Below, one piece after another: positions 16,808-25,371 of a stretch of 64,000 nt of DNA. Source of the stretch: Novosphingobium sp. SG707 (GTDB lineage: Bacteria; Pseudomonadota; Alphaproteobacteria; Sphingomonadales; Sphingomonadaceae); contig NZ_JAAZQL010000001.1 in NCBI RefSeq assembly GCF_012275515.1, positions 789,006 to 853,005 of the forward strand, given 5' to 3'. How positions within the stretch are numbered: the first letter of the stretch is position 1; each line of letters starts with the position of its first letter. The notes beneath the pieces are model-generated. The model was not told the DNA's origin. It was given only the letters and a program-made list of their open reading frames with translations, and made no database searches. The position numbers were made by a program, and so were the translations under genes.

Positions 16808-18280
16808 TCAAGCTTCTTCCAAAGCCTTCACCGCGCCGGCCTCTGCCCAATTGCCATGCAGGCCGAAGCGCAGACGCACCGGGATGGCGATGGTGGCGAT
16901 GGGCCCTGCCGCGATATTGGTGGCCTCGAAGATCAGCAGGTCGCTGCTGCGGTTTTCCAGGCGGTTGCACACCATGACGATCCAGCCGTCGCCTTCGCGC
17001 TCAGAGCCGGGGCGGGGGACAAAACAGGGCTCCTGGATCGAGGAGACCGGGCCGCACCACCATTTCTGTTCGGTGCCGCTTTCCAGATCGACGAAGCCCA
17101 GCGTGTTCATCACCCAGCCGCCCGCGCTGCCGCCTTTGAGTTCGACCGGCTGCGAAGGGTCGATCACGACCATCCAGCCATAGCGGTTCTTTTGCCCGGT
17201 AAAGCGATCATCGATGCGGGGAAATTCACCGATCATGTCGGAGAGGCGCTCGGATCGGTATTCCTCCTCGTTCTGGGCCAGATCGACACTCCAGCGCGTC
17301 AGATAGGTTGCGCCTGCCACCGGATCGAAGGGCGCGTCGTTGATGTCCGGGAAGAAGGGCATCATGTTATTGGCCGCCACGGGCAGATCGAGATGCAGCT
17401 TTGTCCCGTCCTGATGCGCGTTCATCACATGGGCGGTGAAGCAATTGCCGCCCTTGAACCAGCGAATGTCCTGCGCGGTAGTGCCCGCCTTGCGCGGCAT
17501 GACGGCCAGATAGGTGGGCTGCGAGGTATCAAAACCGAAATGGGGCTTGCCTGCCTTCAGGCGCTCCCAACTGCTGGTCATCGGCATCACCGAAAACAGC
17601 GCATAATCGGGCGTGATCGCGAAATCATGCATCATGCAGTAATAGGGCACCTCGAACCACACATCATAAAGCAGCTCGCCCTCGGGGCTGATTTCGTAAT
17701 AGGTCATGTCGCGGGTCAGCAGGCCCTTGGAGGCATAGCCAAAGCCGCACATATTGCCCGTGGCCGGGTCGGTCTTGGGATGGGCGGTGAATGTCTCGCC
17801 CTTCATCCGCCCGTCAAAATCGGTGTAGCCCTGCGTCTCAAGGCTGACCGGGTCCATCACCAGCGCGGGGCTGTCCTCTTTCAGCGCATAGAGCCGCCCG
17901 CCGTGGATATAGGCATTGGTGTTGGCCGTGCCGCGGATCTTGCCCTTGACGCTTTCATCATCGGTCAACGGATTGCGATAGGCGCCGAACAGCGCGCGTC
18001 CGGCCTCATTCTCCAGCTTCCACTTGTCGGTCTTGGCCCAGCGCTGGGTGAAATCGACGCGGCCGTTCTTAAAGCGGAACATCGAGATCATGCCGTCGCC
18101 GTTAAACGCGATGTCATTGCCCAGCAGGGGCGGAAACTGATGCTCGGGCTGAACGCGATAGAAGCAGCCGTCCATTTCGGGCGGGATCGTGCCGCGCACA
18201 TCAAGGTCATGGACGTTCGCCTCGACCCGCGAGGGGGTGTTGAAGCCGGTGAAGGCCGGAACGTCGGGGAATGTTGTCAT
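16808..18280 (-). CDS. carotenoid cleavage oxygenase family protein (lignostilbene dioxygenase/isoeugenol monooxygenase type)
   Basis: A 490-residue protein of the iron(II) carotenoid oxygenase family, a seven-bladed propeller with four histidine ligands. Candidate ligands are H167 (TFTAHPKT), H218 (CMMHDFAIT), H284 (NCFTAHVMNAH) and H475 (GLHGNW near the C-terminus). Bacterial members cleave the interphenyl double bond of lignostilbenes or the propenyl side chain of isoeugenol, giving aromatic aldehydes. Next to phenol hydroxylases, aldehyde dehydrogenases and a methylhydroxylase, a phenylpropanoid or stilbene substrate is more likely than a carotenoid. ATG 18280 has GGGAGACGATGAC in front; a TTG five codons upstream is rejected. 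Confidence 0.88.
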   Translation of the reverse strand: MTTFPDVPAFTGFNTPSRVEANVHDLDVRGTIPPEMDGCFYRVQPEHQFPPLLGNDIAFNGDGMISMFRFKNGRVDFTQRWAKTDKWKLENEAGRALFGAYRNPLTDDESVKGKIRGTANTNAYIHGGRLYALKEDSPALVMDPVSLETQGYTDFDGRMKGETFTAHPKTDPATGNMCGFGYASKGLLTRDMTYYEISPEGELLYDVWFEVPYYCMMHDFAITPDYALFSVMPMTSSWERLKAGKPHFGFDTSQPTYLAVMPRKAGTTAQDIRWFKGGNCFTAHVMNAHQDGTKLHLDLPVAANNMMPFFPDINDAPFDPVAGATYLTRWSVDLAQNEEEYRSERLSDMIGEFPRIDDRFTGQKNRYGWMVVIDPSQPVELKGGSAGGWVMNTLGFVDLESGTEQKWWCGPVSSIQEPCFVPRPGSEREGDGWIVMVCNRLENRSSDLLIFEATNIAAGPIATIAIPVRLRFGLHGNWAEAGAVKALEEA

Positions 18281-18322
18281 GTCATCGTCTCCCAAAGGCG
18301 CGTTGGGGGAGTCGCGCTGAAA

Positions 18323-18339
18323 ATAGAATGCTGTTCTAT
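18323..18339. promoter_or_regulatory. operator-like palindrome, GAAYRNYRTTC class (site B3)
   Basis: ATAGAATGCTGTTCTAT, with the same ATAGAA/TTCTAT arms as site B1 but a different middle. It is 43 bases upstream of the carotenoid-oxygenase start, where it could block or activate that promoter. Confidence 0.6.
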
Positions 18340-18409
18340 CGTGACTCGGGCAGGCTGTCCAGATAGGGCGTGAAAAGGATAAAATTGCTGTGAATCAGCG
18401 GATTGCGAG

Positions 18410-18427
18410 TGAATACACGTGTAATCA
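18410..18427. promoter_or_regulatory. operator-like palindrome, TGAATACA class (site A2)
   Basis: TGAATACACGTGTAATCA is a near-perfect 18-base dyad with a perfect inner TACACGTGTA. It is the most symmetric of the three A-class sites and lies in the divergent region between the carotenoid-oxygenase and TonB-receptor genes. Confidence 0.6.
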
Positions 18428-18459
18428 TCTTTGATTGACAGGGCGTGAATCGCATTTTA

Positions 18460-18476
18460 TAAGAATGGCATTCCAT
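18460..18476. promoter_or_regulatory. operator-like palindrome, GAAYRNYRTTC class (site B4)
   Basis: TAAGAATGGCATTCCAT contains the perfect inner dyad GAATGGCATTC. It lies 78 bases upstream of the TonB-receptor start, on the receptor side of the divergent region, giving each of the two divergent genes its own B-class site. Confidence 0.55.
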
Positions 18477-18554
18477 CAGAAAGAACGCGACTAAAGCCGC
18501 TCCTTCTGGTGAAGCCGAATTGTGATAACCATGAAATGATTGGGGAGGATTGAG

Positions 18555-20864
18555 ATGAAACGTTGCGATCGCGCGGCGATGTTCCTGCTGGGCGTTGCGG
18601 CCAGCGCCTTGTTGCCCGCCATGGCCCAGGCCGCCGAAGCGCCGCCGGCTCCGTCCAATGACGAAATCGTTGTAACGGCCCAATTCCGCAAGGAAAGCGC
18701 GCAAAAGACCGCCGTTTCCATCGACGTGCTGTCCGCTGAAACGCTGAACCGCGCGGGCGTGGCGCAGGCCACCGACCTGGCCCGCCTTTCGCCCGGCGTT
18801 CAGATCACGCAGGGCGGCAGCGCGATTCAGGTCTATATCCGCGGCGCGGGCGATTTTTCGACCACCGGCTATTCCAATCCTGCCGTGGCGCAGGCCTATG
18901 ACGGCGTGTTCGCCGCGCGCAGCCAGTTTGTCGCCGCCACTTTCTATGATCTTGAGCGCGTCGAAGTGCTGAAAGGTCCGCAAGGCACGCTCTATGGCCG
19001 CAACGCCACGGGCGGCGCGCTCAACATCATCCCCGTTCAGCCCAAGCTGGGTCAGTTCGAGGGCTATGTCAGCGCCGGTTTCCAGAATTACAACGGCTAC
19101 AATGCCGAAGGCGCGGTCAACATCCCGTTGGGCGAGAAGGTGGCCGTGCGTGCCTCGTTCCAGGGTGTGTCGCGCGATGGTTATATCACCGACGGCACCG
19201 ATGATGACAAGCATCACGCGCTGCGCCTTCAGGTGAAGGCCCAGCCGACCGAGGCGCTGACCCTGCGTCTGGGCGTAAATTATCAGCATCTGGGCGGTCG
19301 CGGTCCGGGCAAGGTGGTTTATGAACCGACCGCCCCCAACGCGCCGGGCATCACCAATCCCCAGCCGATCATCCCGGCCAATCGCTGGACCTCGATCAAC
19401 CAGTCGCTCAACACCCTGATCGGCAGCGTGACCGCGCCTCCGGGCATCTATCCGCTCGATACCAGCAAGGTCTATCAGAACGTCGATGTGCTGGGCATCA
19501 ACGGCCATATTGACTGGAACCTTGGCCCGGCCGTGCTGACCGTGATCCCGGCCTATCAGCGCGTGACGCAGGACTCGCTGGTCATGCCCGCGCTCTATTT
19601 CGGCACGAACAATTATTTCACCGGCGCGCCGTCCGTCTCGGAAGGCCAGACGCTGGAAGTGCGCCTTGGCCATGCCGACAATCGCGTCAAATGGGTGATC
19701 GGCGGCTATTATTTCAACGAGGATCAGGACAGCTACAATGCCGTCCGCCTCGGCCGCGCCTCTGACACCGCCTTTATCGCCAAGCTGAACACCCGCGCCT
19801 ATGCCGCCTTTGGCGAGGCGACCTATTCGCTGACCAGCCGTTTCCGCGCCACGGCGGGCCTGCGCTATACCGACGAAACCAAGTCTGTGGACGGCCATCG
19901 CTATGCCATCGCGGGCAGCCTTGCCTGTCCCACGGGCGGCACGGCCATCGGCGGCTCCTGCGAGATCCTGACCTCGTCGGGTACATGGGTGAAGGGCACC
20001 TATTCGGCCAAGCGACTGAATTACAAGGCAGGCGTCGAATTCGACGTGGCGCCCCAGAATATGCTCTATGCCAGCGTCGTCACCGGCTTCAAATCGGGCG
20101 GCCAGTCGAACGCCGACATCGACCCGTATAAGCCCGAGGATGTGACCGCCTATACGATCGGTTCGAAGAACCGCTTCTTTGGCCGCCTGCTGCTGATCAA
20201 CGCCGAATTGTTCTATATGGACTACAAGAACCGGCAGGAGAATTTCTCGCAGCTCGATCGCGGCGGCGCGCAGGTTTCCTCGCTGTTCAACGCGGGCAAG
20301 GCTGTGGCCAAGGGCATCACGCTGGAGGCCACGCTGCGTCCGACGATGAATGACTCTTTCCATGTCGGCGTCGAATATACCGAGAGCAAGTACAAGGACT
20401 TCTCCTATCAGGTCTATCGCGCGGCCAGCCCCGATCCGACGACCACCTGCGGCGTGAGCGCCATTCCGGGCGGCAATGCGCGGATCGGCTATTGGACGGT
20501 CAATTGCAACGGCTTCCAATTGCCGCGCACGCCCAAGTTCTCGGGCAATGTCAATTACACCCACACGTTTGACCTAAAGGATGGCGCGCGGGTGGAATTC
20601 ACGCCGGATATGAGCTTTGCCTCCTCGCGCTGGCTCTCGGCCGAATTTGTCGAGAATGCGCGGGCCGATGCCTATGCCCTGTTCAACGCCAGCCTGACCT
20701 ATTACGCGCCGGGCGACCGTTTCTCGGTTCAGGCCTTTGTCCGCAACATCGGCAATACCGCTGTTTACACCGGCACCCAGCAATATCCCTTCATCGCCAA
20801 TTACAATGGCCATGACATTGCGCCGCCGCGCACGTGGGGCGCCCGTGCGCGCGCCAAATTCTAA
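18555..20864 (+). CDS. TonB-dependent outer-membrane receptor of the aromatic island
   Basis: A 769-residue TonB-dependent receptor. A signal peptide (residues 1-27, ending MAQAAEA) precedes the plug domain, which opens DEIVVTAQFRKESAQKTAV and includes RVEVLKGPQGTLYGRNATGG. The rest is a 22-strand barrel ending GARARAKF with the C-terminal phenylalanine of outer-membrane proteins. These proteins import scarce substrates with TonB energy; in sphingomonads many serve aromatic or terpenoid uptake. The ATG at 18555 has TTGGGGAGGATTGAG upstream and replaces a TTG 15 bases earlier. Operator-like sites upstream are shared with the aromatic operons, so an aromatic ligand is likelier than iron. Confidence 0.93.
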   Translation: MKRCDRAAMFLLGVAASALLPAMAQAAEAPPAPSNDEIVVTAQFRKESAQKTAVSIDVLSAETLNRAGVAQATDLARLSPGVQITQGGSAIQVYIRGAGDFSTTGYSNPAVAQAYDGVFAARSQFVAATFYDLERVEVLKGPQGTLYGRNATGGALNIIPVQPKLGQFEGYVSAGFQNYNGYNAEGAVNIPLGEKVAVRASFQGVSRDGYITDGTDDDKHHALRLQVKAQPTEALTLRLGVNYQHLGGRGPGKVVYEPTAPNAPGITNPQPIIPANRWTSINQSLNTLIGSVTAPPGIYPLDTSKVYQNVDVLGINGHIDWNLGPAVLTVIPAYQRVTQDSLVMPALYFGTNNYFTGAPSVSEGQTLEVRLGHADNRVKWVIGGYYFNEDQDSYNAVRLGRASDTAFIAKLNTRAYAAFGEATYSLTSRFRATAGLRYTDETKSVDGHRYAIAGSLACPTGGTAIGGSCEILTSSGTWVKGTYSAKRLNYKAGVEFDVAPQNMLYASVVTGFKSGGQSNADIDPYKPEDVTAYTIGSKNRFFGRLLLINAELFYMDYKNRQENFSQLDRGGAQVSSLFNAGKAVAKGITLEATLRPTMNDSFHVGVEYTESKYKDFSYQVYRAASPDPTTTCGVSAIPGGNARIGYWTVNCNGFQLPRTPKFSGNVNYTHTFDLKDGARVEFTPDMSFASSRWLSAEFVENARADAYALFNASLTYYAPGDRFSVQAFVRNIGNTAVYTGTQQYPFIANYNGHDIAPPRTWGARARAKF

Positions 20865-20894
20865 CGGCTGATACCCCGGCAAAGGGGTGACGGG

Positions 20895-20927
20895 AAAGGG
20901 CGCGCGATCCGCTTTCGCGCGCCCTTT
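20895..20927 (+). terminator. rho-independent terminator after the TonB-receptor gene
   Basis: A perfect 13-base stem (AAAGGGCGCGCGA and complement) with a 7-base loop, continued by TTTT. It begins 31 bases after the receptor stop codon and insulates the receptor from the FAH-gene operon. Confidence 0.8.
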
Positions 20928-20979
20928 TGCTTGGCCGCGCCCGATGGGGCGAGCGGAGAAAATCACCTTTTTGTGATCG

Positions 20980-20997
20980 TGAATACAGTTGATTTCA
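20980..20997. promoter_or_regulatory. operator-like palindrome, TGAATACA class (site A3)
   Basis: TGAATACAGTTGATTTCA, third copy of the A-class dyad, 57 bases upstream of the FAH-gene start and 18 bases before a B-class palindrome. Confidence 0.55.
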
Positions 20998-21015
20998 TCA
21001 TCGACTCGTTTATAA

Positions 21016-21032
21016 AAAGAACATCGTTCTTT
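21016..21032. promoter_or_regulatory. operator-like palindrome, GAAYRNYRTTC class (site B5)
   Basis: AAAGAACATCGTTCTTT, the most symmetric B-class site, with one non-pairing position flanking the centre. It lies 22 bases upstream of the FAH start, a position where a repressor would cover the promoter or transcription start of the gentisate-type operon. Confidence 0.65.
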
Positions 21033-21054
21033 TAGGCAGAACTAGGAATTGCCA

Positions 21055-21945
21055 ATGCGTCTCGCAAGATTTGATGGTGGCCGGATCGGGGTCTGTATGG
21101 GCGATGAAATCGCCGATGTGACAGAGGTTTGCGGGGTTGATCCCGCACAATGGCCCCCGGTAGGCCCGCTGGTGCTGATCCGCGATTTCGCCATCCTGCG
21201 CCCCCGCATCGAGGCCGCGCTGGCCACTGCTCCGCGCAAAGCTCTGGCCGATGTGCGGCTGGAAACCCCGGTGCCATGGCCCAACAAGGTCATCGCCTAT
21301 CCGGTGAACTATCACGCCCATGGCCGCGAAATGCAGGCCACCTATCGCGCCACCAATCAGGGCTTTTTCCTCAAGCCTTCCTCTTCGGTTTCGGGTCCGA
21401 ACGATCCGGTTGTCCTGCCCCATGTACCGGGGCGCGAGGTGCATCATGAGGCAGAACTGGGCATCATCATCGGCAAGACCTGCCGCTCGGTCCCGCGTGA
21501 AAACTGGCGCGAGGCGGTGTTCGGCTATGCCTGCCTGATGGACATGGTGGTGCGTGGTCGCGAAGAGCGCGTGTTCCGCAAGGCCTATGACACATTCTGC
21601 CCGGTCGGCCCGTGGATCACCACGGCGGATGAAGTGCCCGATCCCGACAATCTCGAAATGAACCTCTGGGTCAATGACGAACTGCGCCAGCATGCCAATA
21701 CGCGCGATCTGGTGCTCGACATTCCCGGCATGATCGAGACGGCTTCGGCGGTGATGACGCTGCAGCCGGGCGACATCATCGCCACCGGCACGCCACAGGG
21801 CGTCGCTCCCATCGTCGATGGCGACAAGGTGCGCATCTCCATCACCCGCCTTGGCGAAATGACCGTGGACGTGGTGCAGGGCACTGAAGGGGCGAGCGAG
21901 GTTTTCGCGGCGGCCTATGTTCCCCCCATCATCAAGCAGAATTGA
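21055..21945 (+). CDS. fumarylacetoacetate hydrolase (FAH) family hydrolase
   Basis: A 296-residue FAH-superfamily protein, a metal-dependent hydrolase of C-C bonds in acylpyruvates. The conserved core is present: PWPNKVIAYPVNYHAHGRE, HHEAELGIIIGKTCR (metal-binding Glu residues), FGYACLMDMVVRG and TLQPGDIIATGTPQGVAP. Family members include fumarylpyruvate and maleylpyruvate hydrolases and HpcE-type enzymes. With a gentisate-dioxygenase-like gene 7 bases downstream, hydrolysis of the ring-cleavage product to pyruvate plus a C4 or C5 dicarboxylic acid is the best inference. ATG 21055 has AGGAATTGCC upstream; a TTG two codons earlier is less likely. No maleylpyruvate isomerase gene is seen, which favours direct hydrolysis. 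Confidence 0.9.
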   Translation: MRLARFDGGRIGVCMGDEIADVTEVCGVDPAQWPPVGPLVLIRDFAILRPRIEAALATAPRKALADVRLETPVPWPNKVIAYPVNYHAHGREMQATYRATNQGFFLKPSSSVSGPNDPVVLPHVPGREVHHEAELGIIIGKTCRSVPRENWREAVFGYACLMDMVVRGREERVFRKAYDTFCPVGPWITTADEVPDPDNLEMNLWVNDELRQHANTRDLVLDIPGMIETASAVMTLQPGDIIATGTPQGVAPIVDGDKVRISITRLGEMTVDVVQGTEGASEVFAAAYVPPIIKQN

Positions 21946-21952
21946 GGGCATC

Positions 21953-22888
21953 ATGGCCGACATTGCCACGCTCGATGACCTTTACGCCGCCTTCACCGCG
22001 CTCAACATGGAAGGGGGATGGCATCGCCGTTTCCCCGCGCTGTGGAGCGAGCCGCGCGCCAATTTTCAGCCCTTCCAATGGCGCTATGAGGATGTGAAGC
22101 CGATCCTAGCCCGCGCGGGCGAGCTGATTGGCACCGACAAGGCCGAGCGGCGCAATCTGACCATGTTCAATCCGGTGGAGGGCAATGTCTATGCGACGCT
22201 GCGCTCGATGGTGGCCGCCTATCAGATGATCCGCCCCGGCGAGACCGCCCGCGCCCATCGCCACACGCCCAACGCTCTGCGCCTGATCCTTGAAGGGCGG
22301 GGGACCTATACGGTGGTCGATGGGCATCGGGTGGAGATGCGGCCGGGTGATGTGCTGCTGACGCCTTCATGGGCGTGGCATTCGCATGACAATGTCGGGC
22401 CGGACGATTGCTACTGGATGGATTTTCTCGACGTTCCGCTGCTCCATCTGCTCGAACCGATGTTCTATCAGCCGCATCCCGATGGGGTCGAGCCTGATCC
22501 CGTGCCGGTGGACAGCTCGCCGTTGGCCTTTCGGCGCGAGGATACGCTGGCGCGGCTCGAAACGGCGCTGGCGTCGGATGATGCCCATGCCTCGGTGCAA
22601 TTGGGCGATCCGGCGCTCAAGACGATCCGGCTGGATATGCAAAGGCTGATCGCCGGGCGCGAAACCGCGCGATGCCGCACCACGGCCAACATCATCTACG
22701 CCGTGGTCGAAGGCCATGGCCGGACCGAAATCGACGGCCAGACCTTCAATTGGAGCTTTGGCGACACGATCGCGATCCCCGCATGGCGACCCTATCGCCA
22801 TCGCGCGCAAAGCGACGCGCTGCTGCTCAAGGTTTCGGATGCGCCGGTGATGGCCGCCTTCGACTGGCTGCGCTGCGAGGCCGATTGA
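21953..22888 (+). CDS. gentisate 1,2-dioxygenase-like bicupin
   Basis: A 311-residue cupin protein. The first cupin has the gentisate-dioxygenase signature ARAHRHTPNALRLILEGRG, giving probable iron ligands H102, H104 and a third in SWAWHSHDN (H143 or H145). A second, degenerate cupin follows near residues 225-300. The family opens gentisate between C1 and C2 to maleylpyruvate; 1-hydroxy-2-naphthoate and salicylate dioxygenases are close relatives. It is somewhat shorter than the usual 340-350 residues. It lies between the FAH hydrolase and a 3-hydroxybenzoate-6-hydroxylase-like gene, which together make a gentisate or alkyl-gentisate role the most economical reading. ATG 21953 is used, not the upstream frame start inside the FAH gene. 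Confidence 0.88.
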   Translation: MADIATLDDLYAAFTALNMEGGWHRRFPALWSEPRANFQPFQWRYEDVKPILARAGELIGTDKAERRNLTMFNPVEGNVYATLRSMVAAYQMIRPGETARAHRHTPNALRLILEGRGTYTVVDGHRVEMRPGDVLLTPSWAWHSHDNVGPDDCYWMDFLDVPLLHLLEPMFYQPHPDGVEPDPVPVDSSPLAFRREDTLARLETALASDDAHASVQLGDPALKTIRLDMQRLIAGRETARCRTTANIIYAVVEGHGRTEIDGQTFNWSFGDTIAIPAWRPYRHRAQSDALLLKVSDAPVMAAFDWLRCEAD

Positions 22889-22932
22889 TCCGCACCATTC
22901 CTTTCAAGAATTCATAAGTTTGGGGAGCATAT

Positions 22933-24129
22933 ATGACACAATCTCTCAAAGTGCTGATTGCGGGCGGCGGTATCGGGGGCATGGCAGCGGCCCTGTCGCT
23001 GCTACGCCGGGGCTATGATGTCGAGGTCTATGAACAGGCCCCCGAACTGGGCGAAGTGGGCGCAGGCGTCCAGATCAGCCCCAATGGTTCGCGCGCCCTG
23101 GATGCGCTGGGTGTGTTCGAAACGCTCAAGGCCGCCTCTTGCGCGCCGCACCGCAAGGAATTCCGCCTGTGGAACACGGGCCGCGCATGGCCGATGTTCG
23201 ACCTTGGCCCCCAGGCGGTCGAGAAATACGGCTATCCCTATCTGACGGTCTATCGCCCCGATCTGCTCGCCACGCTGATCGACGCGGTGCGCGCGATCAA
23301 GCCCGACGCGGTCCATCTGGCCAAGGCGGTCAGCAATATTGACGTGCGCGAGGACGGCGTGACCCTGCATTTTGCCGATGGCACAAATGCGCAGGGCGAC
23401 CTGTTGGTGGGTGCCGACGGGGTGAAATCCACCGTGCGCCGCTGCCTGTTTGGTGATGATGAGGCGCAGTTCACCGGCATGATCGCCTGGCGCGCGGTTA
23501 TCCCCATGGAGCGCCTGCCCGAACGGTTGCGCGACATGCTGGGCTGGACCTGGATCGGGCCGGGCGGCCATCTGGTCAACTATCCCCTGCGCGGCGGCAA
23601 GCTGATGAACATGATCGGCACCATCGAGCGCAACGACTGGCAGGTGGAAAGCTGGTACACGCAAGGCTCGAACGAGGAATGCGCCCGCGATTTTGCCGGA
23701 TGGCACGAGGATGTGCAGACGCTGATTCAGGCCGCGCCCTCGGTGATGAAATGGGCGTTCATGGAACGCGCCCCGCGCCAGACGTGGAGCGTCGGTCGCG
23801 CCACTTTGCTGGGCGATGCCTGCCACGCCACGTTGCCATTCCTTGCCCAAGGCGCCGTCATGTCGATCGAGGACGGCGTCGTGCTGGGCCGCTGCCTCGA
23901 CAAATATGCCGATCCGGTCGAGGCGCTGCGCCGCTATGAACAGGCCCGCGTCGAGCGGACCAGCGCCATGGTGCGCGGGGCCAAGGAAAACACCGCCCGC
24001 TTCCATGAATCGGCGCTGGCCACCGAAGAGGGCGCGGTTGCCTATATGGAGAGCGAATGGAGCCGCGATCCGATCCGCGACCGCTATGACTGGCTCTATC
24101 GCTATGATGTGAACACGGCGGAGATCTGA
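22933..24129 (+). CDS. FAD-dependent aromatic monooxygenase, 3-hydroxybenzoate 6-hydroxylase/salicylate hydroxylase-like
   Basis: A 398-residue class A flavoprotein monooxygenase. It has the N-terminal dinucleotide fold VLIAGGGIGGMAAALSLL, the DG motif GDLLVGADGVKSTVRRCLF and the FAD-ribityl motif TLLGDACHATLPFLAQGA. Family members hydroxylate 3-hydroxybenzoate to gentisate or salicylate to catechol using NAD(P)H and oxygen. Position directly behind the gentisate-dioxygenase-like gene favours the para-hydroxylating, gentisate-forming reaction on a 3-hydroxybenzoate, possibly ring-methylated. GGGGAGCATAT precedes the ATG. Confidence 0.9.
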   Translation: MTQSLKVLIAGGGIGGMAAALSLLRRGYDVEVYEQAPELGEVGAGVQISPNGSRALDALGVFETLKAASCAPHRKEFRLWNTGRAWPMFDLGPQAVEKYGYPYLTVYRPDLLATLIDAVRAIKPDAVHLAKAVSNIDVREDGVTLHFADGTNAQGDLLVGADGVKSTVRRCLFGDDEAQFTGMIAWRAVIPMERLPERLRDMLGWTWIGPGGHLVNYPLRGGKLMNMIGTIERNDWQVESWYTQGSNEECARDFAGWHEDVQTLIQAAPSVMKWAFMERAPRQTWSVGRATLLGDACHATLPFLAQGAVMSIEDGVVLGRCLDKYADPVEALRRYEQARVERTSAMVRGAKENTARFHESALATEEGAVAYMESEWSRDPIRDRYDWLYRYDVNTAEI

Positions 24130-24132
24130 GCG

Positions 24133-25359
24133 GTGAGCCAATCCTCGCAGCGGCCCCCCGCCGATCTGCTGTCGGGCATCCGGGTTCTCGATCTGACCAA
24201 TATTCTCTCCGGCCCCTATGCCACATATCAAATGGCATTGCTGGGGGCCGAGGTCATCAAGGTCGAGAACCCGAAGGACGGCGATCTGGCGCGCAAGCTG
24301 GGCGCCTCGCCCGCGCTCAACGGGCAATTGATGGGCACCAGTTTCCTCGCGCAGAACGCGGGGAAACTGTCGGTGACCGTTGATCTGAAACACCCCGAGG
24401 GCAAGGCGCTGTTCCGCGATCTGGTGGCCAGCGCCGATGTACTGGTCGAAAATTTCCGCCCCGGCGTGATGGATCGGCTGGGCTTTGGCCATGAAGCGTT
24501 GCGCGCGGTCAATCCGGGGCTGATCTACTGCGCGATTTCCGGCTTTGGCCAGAACGGGCCGTTGGCGGGCAATCCGGCCTATGACCAGATCGTGCAGGGC
24601 ATGTCAGGCGTCATGAGCATCACCGGGGACGCCGATACTGCGCCTTTGCGCGTGGGCTATCCGCTGTGCGATACGCTGGGCGGGATGGCAGCGGGTTTTG
24701 CGGTGGTCAGCGCGCTGGTCAAGCGCGGGCGGACGGGCGAGGGGGCCTTTATCGACCTGTCGATGCTGGACGCCACGCTGTCGGCCATGGGCTGGGCCGT
24801 GTCCAATTACCTGATCGCCGGGGTCGAGGCGCGGCCCATCGGCAATCAGAACATGACCGCCGCGCCATCGGGCGCCTTCCGCTGCGCCGACGGGCCGATC
24901 AACATTGCCGCCAACAAGCAGGAGCAGTTCGAGAAACTGTGCGAACTGGTCGGGCGGCCGGAATTGGCCACCGACCCGCGCTTTGCCGAGCGCGAGACGC
25001 GCAAGGCCAACCGCGCCGCGATCAATGCCGAACTGGAACAGGCGCTGGCCGCGAAAACGGCGCAGGAGTGGGAAAGCCTGTTCAACGCTTATGGCATTCC
25101 GGCGGGGCGCATCCTGACCGTGCCGGAAATTCTGGCCCATCCGCAGATCGCCGCGCGCGATCTGGTGCAGGATATCGCCATGCCGGAGGCCGATTTCGGC
25201 GGCGTGCGCGTGGTGCGTGCAGGTTTTGATCTTGCCGACAGTCAGCCCGCTGCGCGCTGCCCCCCGCCTTGGCTGGGGCAGCATAACGCGCGGATCTATG
25301 GCGAACTGGGCCGCGATCAGGCCGCGCTGGACCACCTTAGGGCCAGCGGGGCGATCTGA
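24133..25359 (+). CDS. CaiB/BaiF-family (class III) CoA-transferase
   Basis: A 408-residue class III CoA-transferase with the N-terminal GIRVLDLTNILSGPYATY, the CoA-binding LGAEVIKVENPKDGD and NAGKLSVTVDLKHPEGK, and GLIYCAISGFGQNGPLAG. These enzymes move CoA between carboxylic acids, typically from succinyl-CoA or another thioester. Start is GTG at 24133, 3 bases after the previous stop, with GGAGATCTGAGCG ahead. With an HMG-CoA-lyase-family gene and an aconitase-family gene close by, activation of a hydroxy-dicarboxylic acid such as citramalate or malate before C-C cleavage is inferred. The catalytic Asp is expected in the AYDQIVQGMSG segment. Confidence 0.92.
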   Translation: MSQSSQRPPADLLSGIRVLDLTNILSGPYATYQMALLGAEVIKVENPKDGDLARKLGASPALNGQLMGTSFLAQNAGKLSVTVDLKHPEGKALFRDLVASADVLVENFRPGVMDRLGFGHEALRAVNPGLIYCAISGFGQNGPLAGNPAYDQIVQGMSGVMSITGDADTAPLRVGYPLCDTLGGMAAGFAVVSALVKRGRTGEGAFIDLSMLDATLSAMGWAVSNYLIAGVEARPIGNQNMTAAPSGAFRCADGPINIAANKQEQFEKLCELVGRPELATDPRFAERETRKANRAAINAELEQALAAKTAQEWESLFNAYGIPAGRILTVPEILAHPQIAARDLVQDIAMPEADFGGVRVVRAGFDLADSQPAARCPPPWLGQHNARIYGELGRDQAALDHLRASGAI

Positions 25360-25371
25360 GCCATGGCGGCT

